From positions 1-60,797 of the IMG/VR virus record IMGVR_UViG_3300037357_000143: 60,797 bases of DNA; one strand, 5' to 3'. Below are positions 15,332 through 23,397 of the stretch, piece after piece. Each line of letters starts with the position of its first letter. Positions within the stretch are counted from its first letter, which is position 1. A program made the translations under genes and the position numbers. Below the pieces are notes generated by a model, which was given only the letters and a program-made list of their open reading frames with translations, made no database searches and was not told the DNA's origin. This DNA comes from a virus.

Positions 15332-15511
15332 ATGGTAATGAAAACAATACGTTTGACAAAAAAACAAATGGAAAAATTAAAAGAAATCAGTGAGATGATA
15401 AATAAAAATAATAGCTATTGTTCAACGACACAACTTATCCGAGACAGTATAGATCTTTTTCTTGAAAAGGATAAAAAAGAAATAGTTGAAGAATATAGTA
15501 ATTTATATTAG
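15332..15511 (+). CDS. ribbon-helix-helix DNA-binding regulator, 59 aa
   Basis: Strong AGGAGGT site. The N-terminal strand KTIRLTKKQMEKL, helix A (KEISEMINK), turn, and helix B (TTQLIRDSIDLFLEK) fit the CopG/MetJ/Arc ribbon-helix-helix fold, whose dimers read palindromes. The palindromes at 14572, 14623 and 15267 are the obvious targets, which would make this a regulator of both divergent operons and itself. Target assignment is inferred from position. Confidence 0.65.
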   Translation: MVMKTIRLTKKQMEKLKEISEMINKNNSYCSTTQLIRDSIDLFLEKDKKEIVEEYSNLY

Positions 15512-15515
15512 GAAA

Positions 15516-15525
15516 CATATATAAG
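15516..15525 (+). promoter_or_regulatory. TATA-like box
   Basis: CATATATAAG about 40 bases before the TTG start at 15563. Confidence 0.4.
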
Positions 15526-15562
15526 TCAAAAGAAACAGACATATAAATAGGAGGAGATACGT

Positions 15563-15922
15563 TTGAAGGAAAAAGAAGTGTTAAAGAAAATAGATGAAAT
15601 TGGTGAAAAATTAGTGAGGTGCGAAGATCTAAGTAAAGAAGATGAAGAATTTCTTGAACAAGTGACTATTGATTACAATTTACCAGAAGCTTTTATTCAA
15701 AATAAAAAAATTTATGTGGAAATATTGTCCTTTTTTTCTGATTTAACAAAAATTTACAGTGTCGCATTAGTTATGACATCTCTAAGTGAAGTAATAGCTA
15801 ATATAATTAAAATAGATATGGAAGAAGTAGATAAACCTACGCTTCTCCATAGTGTACGTACATTTTTGAGTCCAGAATATCGATTAGATTTTGTTTTAGT
15901 GGAAAATAAAAAGGAGGGATAA
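15563..15922 (+). CDS. hypothetical protein, 119 aa, TTG start
   Basis: GGAGGAG precedes TTG 15563; no ATG lies near. Helical and acidic. First gene of a plus-strand run ending with the radical SAM gene. Function unknown. Confidence 0.65.
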   Translation: MKEKEVLKKIDEIGEKLVRCEDLSKEDEEFLEQVTIDYNLPEAFIQNKKIYVEILSFFSDLTKIYSVALVMTSLSEVIANIIKIDMEEVDKPTLLHSVRTFLSPEYRLDFVLVENKKEG

Positions 15923-15924
15923 AA

Positions 15925-16347
15925 ATGGATAATTGTGAAATTTTACAAGTGATTAAAGAAAAATATCCATCGGCGGTTAGTATAGAACATGCAATTCCAT
16001 GTCCAATATTAAATGATCTTCCTCGTTTACGAGTGTTCTTCTTTAATAAAGAAGAAGCCGATTGGTTTGAGAAAGACTGTTTGGCACAAACTAGTACTGA
16101 CCCTAATTGGATGAGCAGAATATATAACAATTGTTATTATATTGTAGAATTTTTTAAAGAAGATATAGAAGAAATAGTCAAATTTTATCATGGAAATAGT
16201 GAACCTATTTTCCCAATGAGATTACCTATACTAAACGAAAAAAAGAGATTATATAGGAAAGTTGAAGAACTTAAAAGAGAAAATAATTGTTATAAAAAAC
16301 AAATTGATTGTTTAAAAATGAGGTTGGAAAATGTTCAAAAGAAATAA
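15925..16347 (+). CDS. hypothetical protein with C-terminal coiled coil, 140 aa
   Basis: AGGAGGGAT site. The N-terminal part has RLRVFFFNKEEADWFEK; the last 40 residues form a coiled coil (YRKVEELKRENNCYKKQIDC). Overlaps the next gene, which also has a coiled coil, so the two may interact. Confidence 0.65.
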   Translation: MDNCEILQVIKEKYPSAVSIEHAIPCPILNDLPRLRVFFFNKEEADWFEKDCLAQTSTDPNWMSRIYNNCYYIVEFFKEDIEEIVKFYHGNSEPIFPMRLPILNEKKRLYRKVEELKRENNCYKKQIDCLKMRLENVQKK

Positions 16348-16873
16348 CGCAGAAGAAGAATATTATAAATGTAAATATGATTATACAAATGAAGAAAATA
16401 AAAAATTACTAGTGGAAAATACTCATTTAAAATATAAAATGTCAAGTTATGACTGCCAAGAAGCCGAGATTAAAAAATTAAAACAAAAAAATAACAAATT
16501 ACTAGTGGAAAATACTCATTTAAAATATAAAAAATGGAGAGCATATACGACGATCATTAAAAAATTAAAAGAAAAAAATAGCAAATTAGTAAAGGAAAAT
16601 GGATTTAAAGAAATTGAGAAAGCAAATTTGATATTTGAAAAAAGAAATTTAAAAGCAGAAATTAAAAGGATAAGAGAAAATAAAAAAGAACATCTTAGAG
16701 ATATGAGAATTAATGGTTTCAAAAATTATTGCCCTAACTGTGGAAATCGGGGACAATTGTATTATGATGATGAGGATGATAATATAATATGTGTACATTG
16801 TCTTCAAACATATTTTAAGAACAGTGGAGCAGGAATTAGCGGTTATAAAGACCTAGAAATGCCAGGGTGCTAA
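16331..16873 (+). CDS. coiled-coil zinc-ribbon protein with duplicated segment, 180 aa
   Basis: Long coiled coil (about 15-125) containing the segment KLLVENTHLKYK twice, then a C-terminal zinc ribbon (YCPNCGNRGQLYYDDEDDN...CVHC). The architecture suggests an oligomeric nucleic-acid- or protein-binding adaptor. Directly abuts the radical SAM gene. Confidence 0.65.
   Translation: MFKRNNAEEEYYKCKYDYTNEENKKLLVENTHLKYKMSSYDCQEAEIKKLKQKNNKLLVENTHLKYKKWRAYTTIIKKLKEKNSKLVKENGFKEIEKANLIFEKRNLKAEIKRIRENKKEHLRDMRINGFKNYCPNCGNRGQLYYDDEDDNIICVHCLQTYFKNSGAGISGYKDLEMPGC
16403..16532 (+). repeat. 37-bp exact direct repeat within a gene
   Basis: The 37-bp unit at 16403-16439 recurs exactly at 16496-16532. 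The offset of 93 bases keeps the frame, so the coiled coil grew by an in-frame duplication of 31 codons. Confidence 0.8.
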
Positions 16874-17944
16874 ATGATAATAGGAAGATACGACGAGAAA
16901 TTCCATTTCAAAGAGGTATTTAATACTGAGACTGGTTTCTCTGTCCGAACTGGAATATTAGATGAAAATGGTGAAGAGACGGAAGAAAACCCCTTCCAAT
17001 CTTCTTTCCCCCCACTCCTTGATATAGGCGTATGTGGAACGTGTAATACTGGTTTAAACGGCAAATGTAATGTTAAATGTTATCAATCAGGAAATGTCAA
17101 GCAAGAACCTAATATGAGTCTAAACGATTTTCGTGAGATTATATGCCAAGCAGAAAAGGGAGGAACTTTTCAAATAGCTATCGGGGGCAGAGGTGACCCC
17201 AATAAACATGAAGACTTCGAGAGATTGCTCCGTTATGCCCGGCGTAGTAATATTGTGCCAAATTATACTACCAGTGGATATGAATTAACAGACCGTGAAG
17301 TCGAAATAACAGGGAAACATGTGGGCGCAGTGGCAGTAAGTGAACATTTTGCTCAATATACTAGAGAGGCAATCGAAAATTTCGTAGCTGAAGGTGTGAA
17401 AACGAATCTACATTACGTTTTAAGTAACGACACAATCGGTAATGCTATAGAAATGTTGAAGAATGATGGTTTTGATAGGGGACTAAATGCAGTAATATTC
17501 CTTCTTTATAAACCAGTTGGGCTACAAAAAACTCTCTCTTCTATTTTAACACCGGATGATCCGATGGTAAAGGAGTTTTTCCAATTGATAGATAAGGAGA
17601 GTTATGATTTTAAAATAGGGTTAGATTCTTGTTCAACTCCTGGGGTTTTTAATTTCACCAAGAACATAAATAGAGACAGTATAGATGGTTGTGAAGCGGG
17701 TTTATTTTCCGCTTTTGTCACTCCTGATATGTTTTTACTACCATGTAGCTTTGAGCAAGACCGAAAGTATGCAGTTAATCTTCGAGAATTTACAATTCAA
17801 GAAGCATGGGATAGTCCAGAGTTTGAAGATTTTAGAAGTAAATTAAAAAAACAATGTCCAAAGTGTGAAAATCACGAAGATTGTAGTATATGCCCAATTG
17901 TACCAGAAATAACATTATGTAACAGAACTGAAAAGGAAATTTGA
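16874..17944 (+). CDS. radical SAM/SPASM-like protein with variant Cys motif, 356 aa
   Basis: The N-terminal cluster reads CGTCNTGLNGKCNVKCYQSG, a variant of the CxxxCxxC motif of radical SAM enzymes: the third Cys position is Ser and two Cys precede the core. Then IAIGGRGDPNKHEDF (SAM-binding GGE-like region). The C-terminal half has LPCSF and CPKCENHEDCSICP, resembling SPASM auxiliary-cluster ligands. Such enzymes often modify peptides. Follows the coiled-coil zinc protein directly and lies 20 bases before a DFVTNSSSTCY protein. Substrate unknown. Confidence 0.7.
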   Translation: MIIGRYDEKFHFKEVFNTETGFSVRTGILDENGEETEENPFQSSFPPLLDIGVCGTCNTGLNGKCNVKCYQSGNVKQEPNMSLNDFREIICQAEKGGTFQIAIGGRGDPNKHEDFERLLRYARRSNIVPNYTTSGYELTDREVEITGKHVGAVAVSEHFAQYTREAIENFVAEGVKTNLHYVLSNDTIGNAIEMLKNDGFDRGLNAVIFLLYKPVGLQKTLSSILTPDDPMVKEFFQLIDKESYDFKIGLDSCSTPGVFNFTKNINRDSIDGCEAGLFSAFVTPDMFLLPCSFEQDRKYAVNLREFTIQEAWDSPEFEDFRSKLKKQCPKCENHEDCSICPIVPEITLCNRTEKEI

Positions 17945-17963
17945 ATATTTGGAGGAATAAAAA

Positions 17964-18479
17964 ATGAGCAAGTACAAGTTGGATTTTGTCACGAATAGTA
18001 GTAGTACGTGTTATGTGTGCGAAATAACCGGAGAAAGAGAATCAGGAATGGACGCAGATGCCGAAGATTTAGGTTTTTATTTATGTTCAAATGGGCATGA
18101 ATATTTAGAAAAATACCGGCTCGACCATAAGAAATTTTTCCCTAAAGAAAAGGCAATAGAATTTTTAGAAGAAATAATAAAAGAAAGTAAGTGCACAGAT
18201 AAAACAGGGCGTTATAAAGAATACTTAGAAAAACTAAAAATAGATAATGAATTCGCAGATGAAATAATTGGAGATTTAACGGAAGAAAGAAGCTTCGGCC
18301 GATGTTCTGATGGTGATGGCTCGACGATTCTTTGTCCAATTTGTCAAATGGAATACATTCGAGATAAAGATATGCTTAAATTTTTCTTAAAATTAAATGG
18401 CAAAAGGGAAGATGTTGTTAAATTAATGAAAGCGCAATACCCTACTTACGAAGATATGAGAAGGGATTTAGATGGATAG
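17964..18479 (+). CDS. DFVTNSSST-motif protein 1, 171 aa
   Basis: Preceded by GGAGGAAT. Starts MSKYKLDFVTNSSSTCYVCE; the same DFVTNSSSTCY occurs in the protein at 19081. Later Cys pairs (CSNGHEY, CPICQMEY) look like a zinc ribbon. N-termini of this DFVTNSSS type occur in many uncharacterised proteins (from memory). Position right after a radical SAM gene suggests the motif could be a recognition or modification site; that is inference. Confidence 0.65.
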   Translation: MSKYKLDFVTNSSSTCYVCEITGERESGMDADAEDLGFYLCSNGHEYLEKYRLDHKKFFPKEKAIEFLEEIIKESKCTDKTGRYKEYLEKLKIDNEFADEIIGDLTEERSFGRCSDGDGSTILCPICQMEYIRDKDMLKFFLKLNGKREDVVKLMKAQYPTYEDMRRDLDG

Positions 18480-18849
18480 TGACCCTCCTCTATGGATTAA
18501 AGAATATGCACGGAGAGCGATAGAAGCTCACATAAGTCGTGGGTTCTTTGTTGATATGGGACAGAAACAATTAATTGAATTCATCAATGAGAATTTAGAA
18601 CATGGTTGTAATTATTGCGGTTGTGAACTTAAATACATTGATACCAATTCATCTAAAATAAAACCGTGGGATATTGACCCACATTGCATAAGCCTTGATA
18701 TTATTAATCCCAAGAACCGTAGTTTAAATAGAAAAAATATTCAACTTCTATGTCATGAGTGTAATCTAACTAAAGGACACCATAATCATCAAGAACATAT
18801 AAAATATTGCAGAGATTTGGCGGTTAGATTTGGAGAAGCGTGGGGATAA
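18472..18849 (+). CDS. HNH endonuclease, Cys4 type, 125 aa
   Basis: CNYCGCELKY then DPHCISLDIINPKNRS and CHECNLTKGHHN: the beta-beta-alpha-metal core of HNH nucleases with a Cys4 zinc site. Likely a free-standing homing or accessory nuclease. Its start overlaps the previous gene by eight bases and it separates the two DFVTNSSST proteins. Confidence 0.7.
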   Translation: MDSDPPLWIKEYARRAIEAHISRGFFVDMGQKQLIEFINENLEHGCNYCGCELKYIDTNSSKIKPWDIDPHCISLDIINPKNRSLNRKNIQLLCHECNLTKGHHNHQEHIKYCRDLAVRFGEAWG

Positions 18850-18899
18850 TTTTAAATAACATAAAAAACAAATAATATAATAGTGGAGGTTAGATGTAA

Positions 18900-19115
18900 A
18901 TGTATATAAAAGAAGAAAATAACAATTGTAAGTGTTGTGGGGGAAGAGGGACACAATTTAATCATAAAACTGGTTTAACAGTTCATTGTCCTTGTTGCCT
19001 TGGAACTGGGAAAGAGAATAATTTCAAAAAAGATCGAATTATATGGGAAGGAAAACCGCTTACTGGGAATTTGATGGAATATGGTGCGAGTGAAAAGAGA
19101 TTTTGTTACAAATAG
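18900..19115 (+). CDS. DnaJ-type zinc-finger small protein, 71 aa
   Basis: GGAGGT lies 15 bases before the ATG. CKCCGGRGTQ and CPCCLGTGK are two CxxCxGxG repeats, as in the zinc-binding domain of DnaJ and related anti-TRAP-like proteins. No J domain. The C-terminus overlaps the start of the next gene. Two further small CxxCxGxG proteins occur in the tRNA region (57134 and 60445). Confidence 0.6.
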   Translation: MYIKEENNNCKCCGGRGTQFNHKTGLTVHCPCCLGTGKENNFKKDRIIWEGKPLTGNLMEYGASEKRFCYK

Positions 19116-19437
19116 TAGCTCAACATGTTATATAATTACGAATAAAACAAATAAAGATCTTGAGTTAGAAGAATTTGTAAAAGAAAACCCTCAATTATTA
19201 AAACAATTTCTTAGAGAATATAATTGGTATGCAAGGGAAAAAGAATTTAATCCTGAAATGATGATTTCTTGTGCTAAAAAAAGAGAACGGCTAAAATCAG
19301 GAATTAATTACAGGGAATTTGGAGATCATAATGATCCAGTAGATAATGATGTTCTTGGCCATGTGTTTGATTATATTTTACGCAAAAATGGAGAATCAAA
19401 ACGATTTAAATGGGAATTTGATTATTTTAATAGGTGA
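19081..19437 (+). CDS. DFVTNSSST-motif protein 2, 118 aa
   Basis: Starts MVRVKRDFVTNSSSTCYIIT, sharing 11 consecutive residues with the protein at 17964 while the rest is unrelated: no Cys pairs here, a helical C-terminal part. GTG codons at 19084 and 19090 are alternative starts. The shared N-terminal motif implies a common processing, modification or targeting signal. Confidence 0.6.
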   Translation: MVRVKRDFVTNSSSTCYIITNKTNKDLELEEFVKENPQLLKQFLREYNWYAREKEFNPEMMISCAKKRERLKSGINYREFGDHNDPVDNDVLGHVFDYILRKNGESKRFKWEFDYFNR

Positions 19438-19445
19438 TAAGAAAG

Positions 19446-21227
19446 ATGTATGTAGAATTATACGACTCAGATACAATAGATGGTTGGATTGATTGCCCAT
19501 TTAAATATGATGAGGAACTGGTAAATATATTTAGGAAGCAACCTAAAAGAACTTATGATGGTGCTCGTCGTATTTGGTCTATCCCAAAAGATGGTGTAAG
19601 TCATCTTATAGCTGATTGTAAAAAGGCAAGTATAGATGTTATAGATAAACGTGGGAATGGTGAAAAAGCAAACCATAATATGGCCGTTACTATTCGGAAC
19701 GATGGTTTTATCACTAATTTTGGTGAAGTTAAAGTACGTCCTGAAATGAGTCGTATGTATTACCTCAAAAGACCTCGTGATGGATATAGGGTTGCTGAAA
19801 TTCTAAATGCCGAAGGGTTTAAGGTTAAGGTTAAAGATAAAGTAAAAAATAATCCAATTAAGATGCATCCAAACGTTCAGTTATATCCATTTCAAGAAGA
19901 ATGTATGCAATTCTTACGCCAAAATGATTATAACGGTTTAGTTGCCCTCGATATAGGTTTAGGAAAGACAATGGTGTCCTGTAAGGCTATTGAAGAAATA
20001 GGAAAGGGCCCAGTCCTCGTGGTTGCGCCCTCCTCTCTATTATATCAATGGAAAGAGGAAATGGAAACTAAATTCAGTTATATGAATGCGACAGTAGTAA
20101 CAAGTAAAATAAAAGCGGAAGATAGATTAGAAGCAGTAGAACGAGCACTTAAAGGCGGGATAATGATAACTAATTATGAATTTCTTCGCACCATTCCTAT
20201 TAAATTCCAAGTAGAACTGTTAATTCTTGACGAAGCTCATAGAGTTAGAAACTGGAATACAAAGACTGCAAAAGTGATAGGAAATATTCCTGCACGTCAC
20301 GTAATTGGCCTTACTGGGACTCCAATAGTTAATCATTTGAAAGAATTATATCATATAACAGATCAGATAAAGCCGGGATTTTTTGGAACTATGAAGAGTT
20401 TCTATGGGAAATATGTGAATAAAGATGGGTATAAATCAACATATAAAGATTTAGAAGGTGTCTATGAAAGATTAAATGACTTGATGTATCGTAAAAGAAA
20501 ACAAGATGTATTAATGCAATTGCCTAAACGCATTACACAAACAATATATGTTCAGCTTACAAAACAAGAGAGAGATTTTTATGAAGATATGTTAGCTTCC
20601 CAACCTCATATTTTAGCAGCGATTTCAAACGCGAAGGTATTTGGTGTGTCTTCAACACTTAGGATTGAGAAGTTAGATATGTCTTCAAAAGAAAAAGAAT
20701 TAATGACTGTTTTAAATGAATTACATGGACAAATTATATTATTTTGTGAGTCTAAGACAGAGGTTAAACGATTAGGAGAAATGGATTTAAAAAGAGAATC
20801 ATTTGTATTACATGGTGATTCAAATAAAGAACAGAGAGAAACGGTGAGAAAGAAATTCCGTGATTCATCAGATGGAATTCTTTTAATGACCGAGATAGGA
20901 ACAGAAGGTCTTAATTTACAATATGCAGGTAATCTTATTAATTTTTCAATACCCTGGACTTATTCAGCATTGGAGCAAAGAATAGGTAGAATTGAAAGAT
21001 TAGGAAGCGACTTCGATACGGTAAATGTGGTTAATATGCTTACAGATAATACGATCGATAATCATGTTTCGGAAGTTGTGGCGGACAAAGCTCATTTATT
21101 TAATATGACAGTGGATGGAGCAAAACAAGAAGTATCGAGGAAATTTGCTAGTGACTTATTCAGCATGGGTATAAAAGTCAATAGCGATGGTTTCTTAAGT
21201 AGAGTTAAGGAAAAGGTGAAAGCATGA
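19446..21227 (+). CDS. SNF2-family helicase, SMARCAL1-like, 593 aa
   Basis: AGGTGAT precedes ATG 19446 (the upstream GTG is part of that site). Residues about 1-60 resemble a HARP-type annealing-helicase domain (CPFKYDEELVNIFRK, RIWSIP). The motor carries Walker A DIGLGKT, Walker B DEAH (LILDEAHRVRN), TGTPI and the C-terminal EGLNLQYA and QRIGRIERLG motifs, all intact. A complete SF2 translocase that may remodel forks or branched DNA during virus replication. Confidence 0.9.
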   Translation: MYVELYDSDTIDGWIDCPFKYDEELVNIFRKQPKRTYDGARRIWSIPKDGVSHLIADCKKASIDVIDKRGNGEKANHNMAVTIRNDGFITNFGEVKVRPEMSRMYYLKRPRDGYRVAEILNAEGFKVKVKDKVKNNPIKMHPNVQLYPFQEECMQFLRQNDYNGLVALDIGLGKTMVSCKAIEEIGKGPVLVVAPSSLLYQWKEEMETKFSYMNATVVTSKIKAEDRLEAVERALKGGIMITNYEFLRTIPIKFQVELLILDEAHRVRNWNTKTAKVIGNIPARHVIGLTGTPIVNHLKELYHITDQIKPGFFGTMKSFYGKYVNKDGYKSTYKDLEGVYERLNDLMYRKRKQDVLMQLPKRITQTIYVQLTKQERDFYEDMLASQPHILAAISNAKVFGVSSTLRIEKLDMSSKEKELMTVLNELHGQIILFCESKTEVKRLGEMDLKRESFVLHGDSNKEQRETVRKKFRDSSDGILLMTEIGTEGLNLQYAGNLINFSIPWTYSALEQRIGRIERLGSDFDTVNVVNMLTDNTIDNHVSEVVADKAHLFNMTVDGAKQEVSRKFASDLFSMGIKVNSDGFLSRVKEKVKA

Positions 21228-21409
21228 GAGTAAAACCTCTTAGTGATTATGAAAATGAGCATTTAAAATTAGTAGCACAATTTGGAACAGATGATGATTT
21301 TTTAGGATATACTGAAGAATTAAGGTTAAAATATAATTTGTCAGATAAAATAATTGATTATTTGTTTGATATAACAGATGAGATTAGGAATCCAAGGGTG
21401 TTTGGATGA
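21224..21409 (+). CDS. small hypothetical protein, 61 aa
   Basis: ATGA overlap with the helicase gene and AAGGTG site. Acidic, helical. Its coupling to the helicase hints at a linked role; function unknown. Confidence 0.6.
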   Translation: MRVKPLSDYENEHLKLVAQFGTDDDFLGYTEELRLKYNLSDKIIDYLFDITDEIRNPRVFG

Positions 21410-21434
21410 ATAGAAGAAATATAGGAGTGAAAAT

Positions 21435-21743
21435 ATGAAACGTGGAGAAAAAGGTTATTGGTTAAATACAGAAAAGAGGATTTGGCAGGATATAGTTAAA
21501 CCTTGTAAACTTTGTGGTTTTTGTCCTTATGGCCAACTTGTTGAAGAATTTCCGTTGTATCCGTACAGACCAGAGGGTGCAGACTTGAATGAATTAGCAA
21601 GAGAGGGAAAATTAGATACAAAATATTCCTGTCAGGTTTTTGGACATGACTGTCCAGTGTTTTATCACGCAGAACCGTTACATGAAGATAATGATTTGAC
21701 ACAAGAAGATATAGACGCAATGGATAAGGAATTAGGTGATTAA
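21435..21743 (+). CDS. conserved Cys-rich protein (CKLCGFCPYG), 102 aa
   Basis: CKLCGFCPYGQLVEEFPL and SCQVFGHDCPVFYHAEP give five Cys and one His, a probable Fe-S or zinc centre. The pair of motifs resembles conserved uncharacterised proteins found in archaea and phages (from memory). AGGAGTG site; stop abuts the next ATG. Confidence 0.6.
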   Translation: MKRGEKGYWLNTEKRIWQDIVKPCKLCGFCPYGQLVEEFPLYPYRPEGADLNELAREGKLDTKYSCQVFGHDCPVFYHAEPLHEDNDLTQEDIDAMDKELGD

Positions 21744-22310
21744 ATGGAAATACCATATATACAAGTACCAGAATATAGTAAAATAAATATACCTAAAATA
21801 AAACCCTGGTTACCCTCAGAAGGTTTAACAAGGGCAGAACAACAAGAAGAATATGATAAATGGCATTTCACATGGCAACAATTAAATGGTATATTTAATG
21901 TAATTGATAATTATTTAAAACCTAATATTATTATAGAAAGAGATAAACTAATTTTAAATTGGTTTAAAGATTATGAATCTCATCCATTAAAGTATAAAAA
22001 TGTTGAATTAAGAGAATTAAATTTTCCTGGTGGATCCTCTATTTGTTTAATATTATATCCTCCGCAAGCTACCTGTTTTGAAGAGAATATAATAATAACA
22101 ACTATTTTAAATAGTATATGTAGATGGGATGTTTTGAAAGATATTTTAGAACATTATATGGGAACAAATATAACTCCAACTTCTCACCTAGAAATAGAAC
22201 AACAAATACAATCTCATTTGTACGATATGAGTAATAGATTAGGAATAGATTGGAAGGAATGGCTTAAGCGGAAAATAGAAATTGAAGGATATCATGTATG
22301 TGAGGAGTAA
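21744..22310 (+). CDS. hypothetical protein, 188 aa
   Basis: GGTGAT lies in the end of the previous gene. Opens IPYIQVPEYSKINIPKIKPW and has a helical remainder with several Trp. No known domain. Two bases separate it from the next gene. Confidence 0.65.
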   Translation: MEIPYIQVPEYSKINIPKIKPWLPSEGLTRAEQQEEYDKWHFTWQQLNGIFNVIDNYLKPNIIIERDKLILNWFKDYESHPLKYKNVELRELNFPGGSSICLILYPPQATCFEENIIITTILNSICRWDVLKDILEHYMGTNITPTSHLEIEQQIQSHLYDMSNRLGIDWKEWLKRKIEIEGYHVCEE

Positions 22311-22312
22311 AA

Positions 22313-22606
22313 ATGGATTATGAAAATTCCTTTACACACAGAAGATCATTGATGGATTATTATATGGTTCATTATCCTTTGACCCGTGTAAAGTTCGATG
22401 CCGAAGTAGATGCTGGATATTATGATTATTGTGGAGCCAATGGCGATATCCACATTTTAATAACTGGTAAACATTGGAAGAAAGGCAAATATTATCATTC
22501 TAGAGAAATGGATGCGTGGCTTGTTGTCTTCGACTATGATAAGGATGGTGGTTTACTTGGTATCGAAATCATATGCAAAGCTGAATTGGGGGATTTGAAA
22601 GAATGA
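22313..22606 (+). CDS. hypothetical protein, 97 aa
   Basis: GAGGAG site. Rich in Tyr, Asp and His (VDAGYYDYCGANGDIHILIT, HWKKGKYYH). Small beta-rich protein; function unknown. ATGA overlap with the next gene. Confidence 0.6.
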   Translation: MDYENSFTHRRSLMDYYMVHYPLTRVKFDAEVDAGYYDYCGANGDIHILITGKHWKKGKYYHSREMDAWLVVFDYDKDGGLLGIEIICKAELGDLKE

Positions 22607-22743
22607 ATTATGAAAGTTGTTGTACTTGTGCTGAGCGGGAATCTCATTATTGTTGCATAAATTGTGAAAGATTATATGAAGATATTGGGAAGAAAAAAGG
22701 ATGTGTACACTGGATTGAAGGAATTGAGATAGGAGATGATTAA
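22603..22743 (+). CDS. Cys-rich small protein, 46 aa
   Basis: ESCCTCAERESHYCCINCERLY has seven Cys and one His, then CVHW. Probably a zinc-binding mini-protein. ATGA coupling upstream, GGGGGAT site. Confidence 0.5.
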   Translation: MNYESCCTCAERESHYCCINCERLYEDIGKKKGCVHWIEGIEIGDD

Positions 22744-22744
22744 A

Positions 22745-22873
22745 ATGGATGATAACACTACATTAGTATTAATTATAGGAATTATCCTCTTGTTCCTTCT
22801 AGGAATTGCTTTAATTGCAGTATATAGTCATTTCTCGCCCCCACAATATGTAACAGTGCCAGTACATAGTTAA
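22745..22873 (+). CDS. 42-aa single-pass membrane peptide
   Basis: AGGAGATGAT precedes the ATG. One hydrophobic segment (LVLIIGIILLFLLGIALIAV) with an acidic N-terminus and a short polar tail. Role unknown. Confidence 0.55.
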   Translation: MDDNTTLVLIIGIILLFLLGIALIAVYSHFSPPQYVTVPVHS

Positions 22874-22885
22874 ATGGTGATTAAA

Positions 22886-23323
22886 ATTAGAGAAATAAAA
22901 TTCAGAGCATGGAATAAAACAGATAAGAAAATGATTTATAAACCAGAAGATAAAGAAGAAGGGAATCAAACGGTCACAGATTGTGACCGGTTGAAAATGC
23001 CTGCTGCTGATGGTAAAATGAGATTAACTGACGTAGCTAGTACAAAACAATTATTAAGATTAATTCAATCAATACCATCCCCTAATGCCGAACCTTTTAA
23101 ACTATGGTTAGCCGAAGTTGGTAAAGAAAGACTTGATGAAATAGCTGACCCCGAATTAGCAATTGAAAGAGCTATGAAAACTTATAAAGCCAAAGGTTAT
23201 TCAGATAATTGGATTAACCAACGATTAAAAACAATTGAGATGCGGAAAGAATTATGTGATGAATGGCAACGATGTGGTGTTGATGAAGGTTTTGAATATG
23301 GAATTTTGACATATATCAAATGA
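22886..23323 (+). CDS. YopX-start/DinD-type chimera, 145 aa, proposed AUU start
   Basis: GGTGAT is followed four bases later by ATT in IREIKFRAWNKTDKKMIY, the classic YopX N-terminus with Met replaced by Ile. From residue about 45 on (MRLTDVASTKQLLRLIQSIP, PFKLWLAEVGKERLDEIADP, CGVDEGFEYGILT) it matches the conserved core of DinD/BRO-type phage antirepressor proteins. Only about 20 YopX residues remain, so this is a recombinant gene. An earlier ATG (22874) overlaps the ribosome binding site. Confidence 0.65.
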   Translation: MREIKFRAWNKTDKKMIYKPEDKEEGNQTVTDCDRLKMPAADGKMRLTDVASTKQLLRLIQSIPSPNAEPFKLWLAEVGKERLDEIADPELAIERAMKTYKAKGYSDNWINQRLKTIEMRKELCDEWQRCGVDEGFEYGILTYIK

Positions 23324-23332
23324 GGTTTAAAT

Positions 23333-23353
23333 GAAACCTTTTCTAAAGGTTTC
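23333..23353. repeat. GAAACCTTT/AAAGGTTTC hairpin, copy
   Basis: Nine-base arms identical to those at 12029-12048, loop TCT. Sits between two genes 11 kb away from the other copy. Confidence 0.7.
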
Positions 23354-23397
23354 AAAGAAGGTTAAAATACTTTTAATCGAAGATTTAGGTGATTAAA

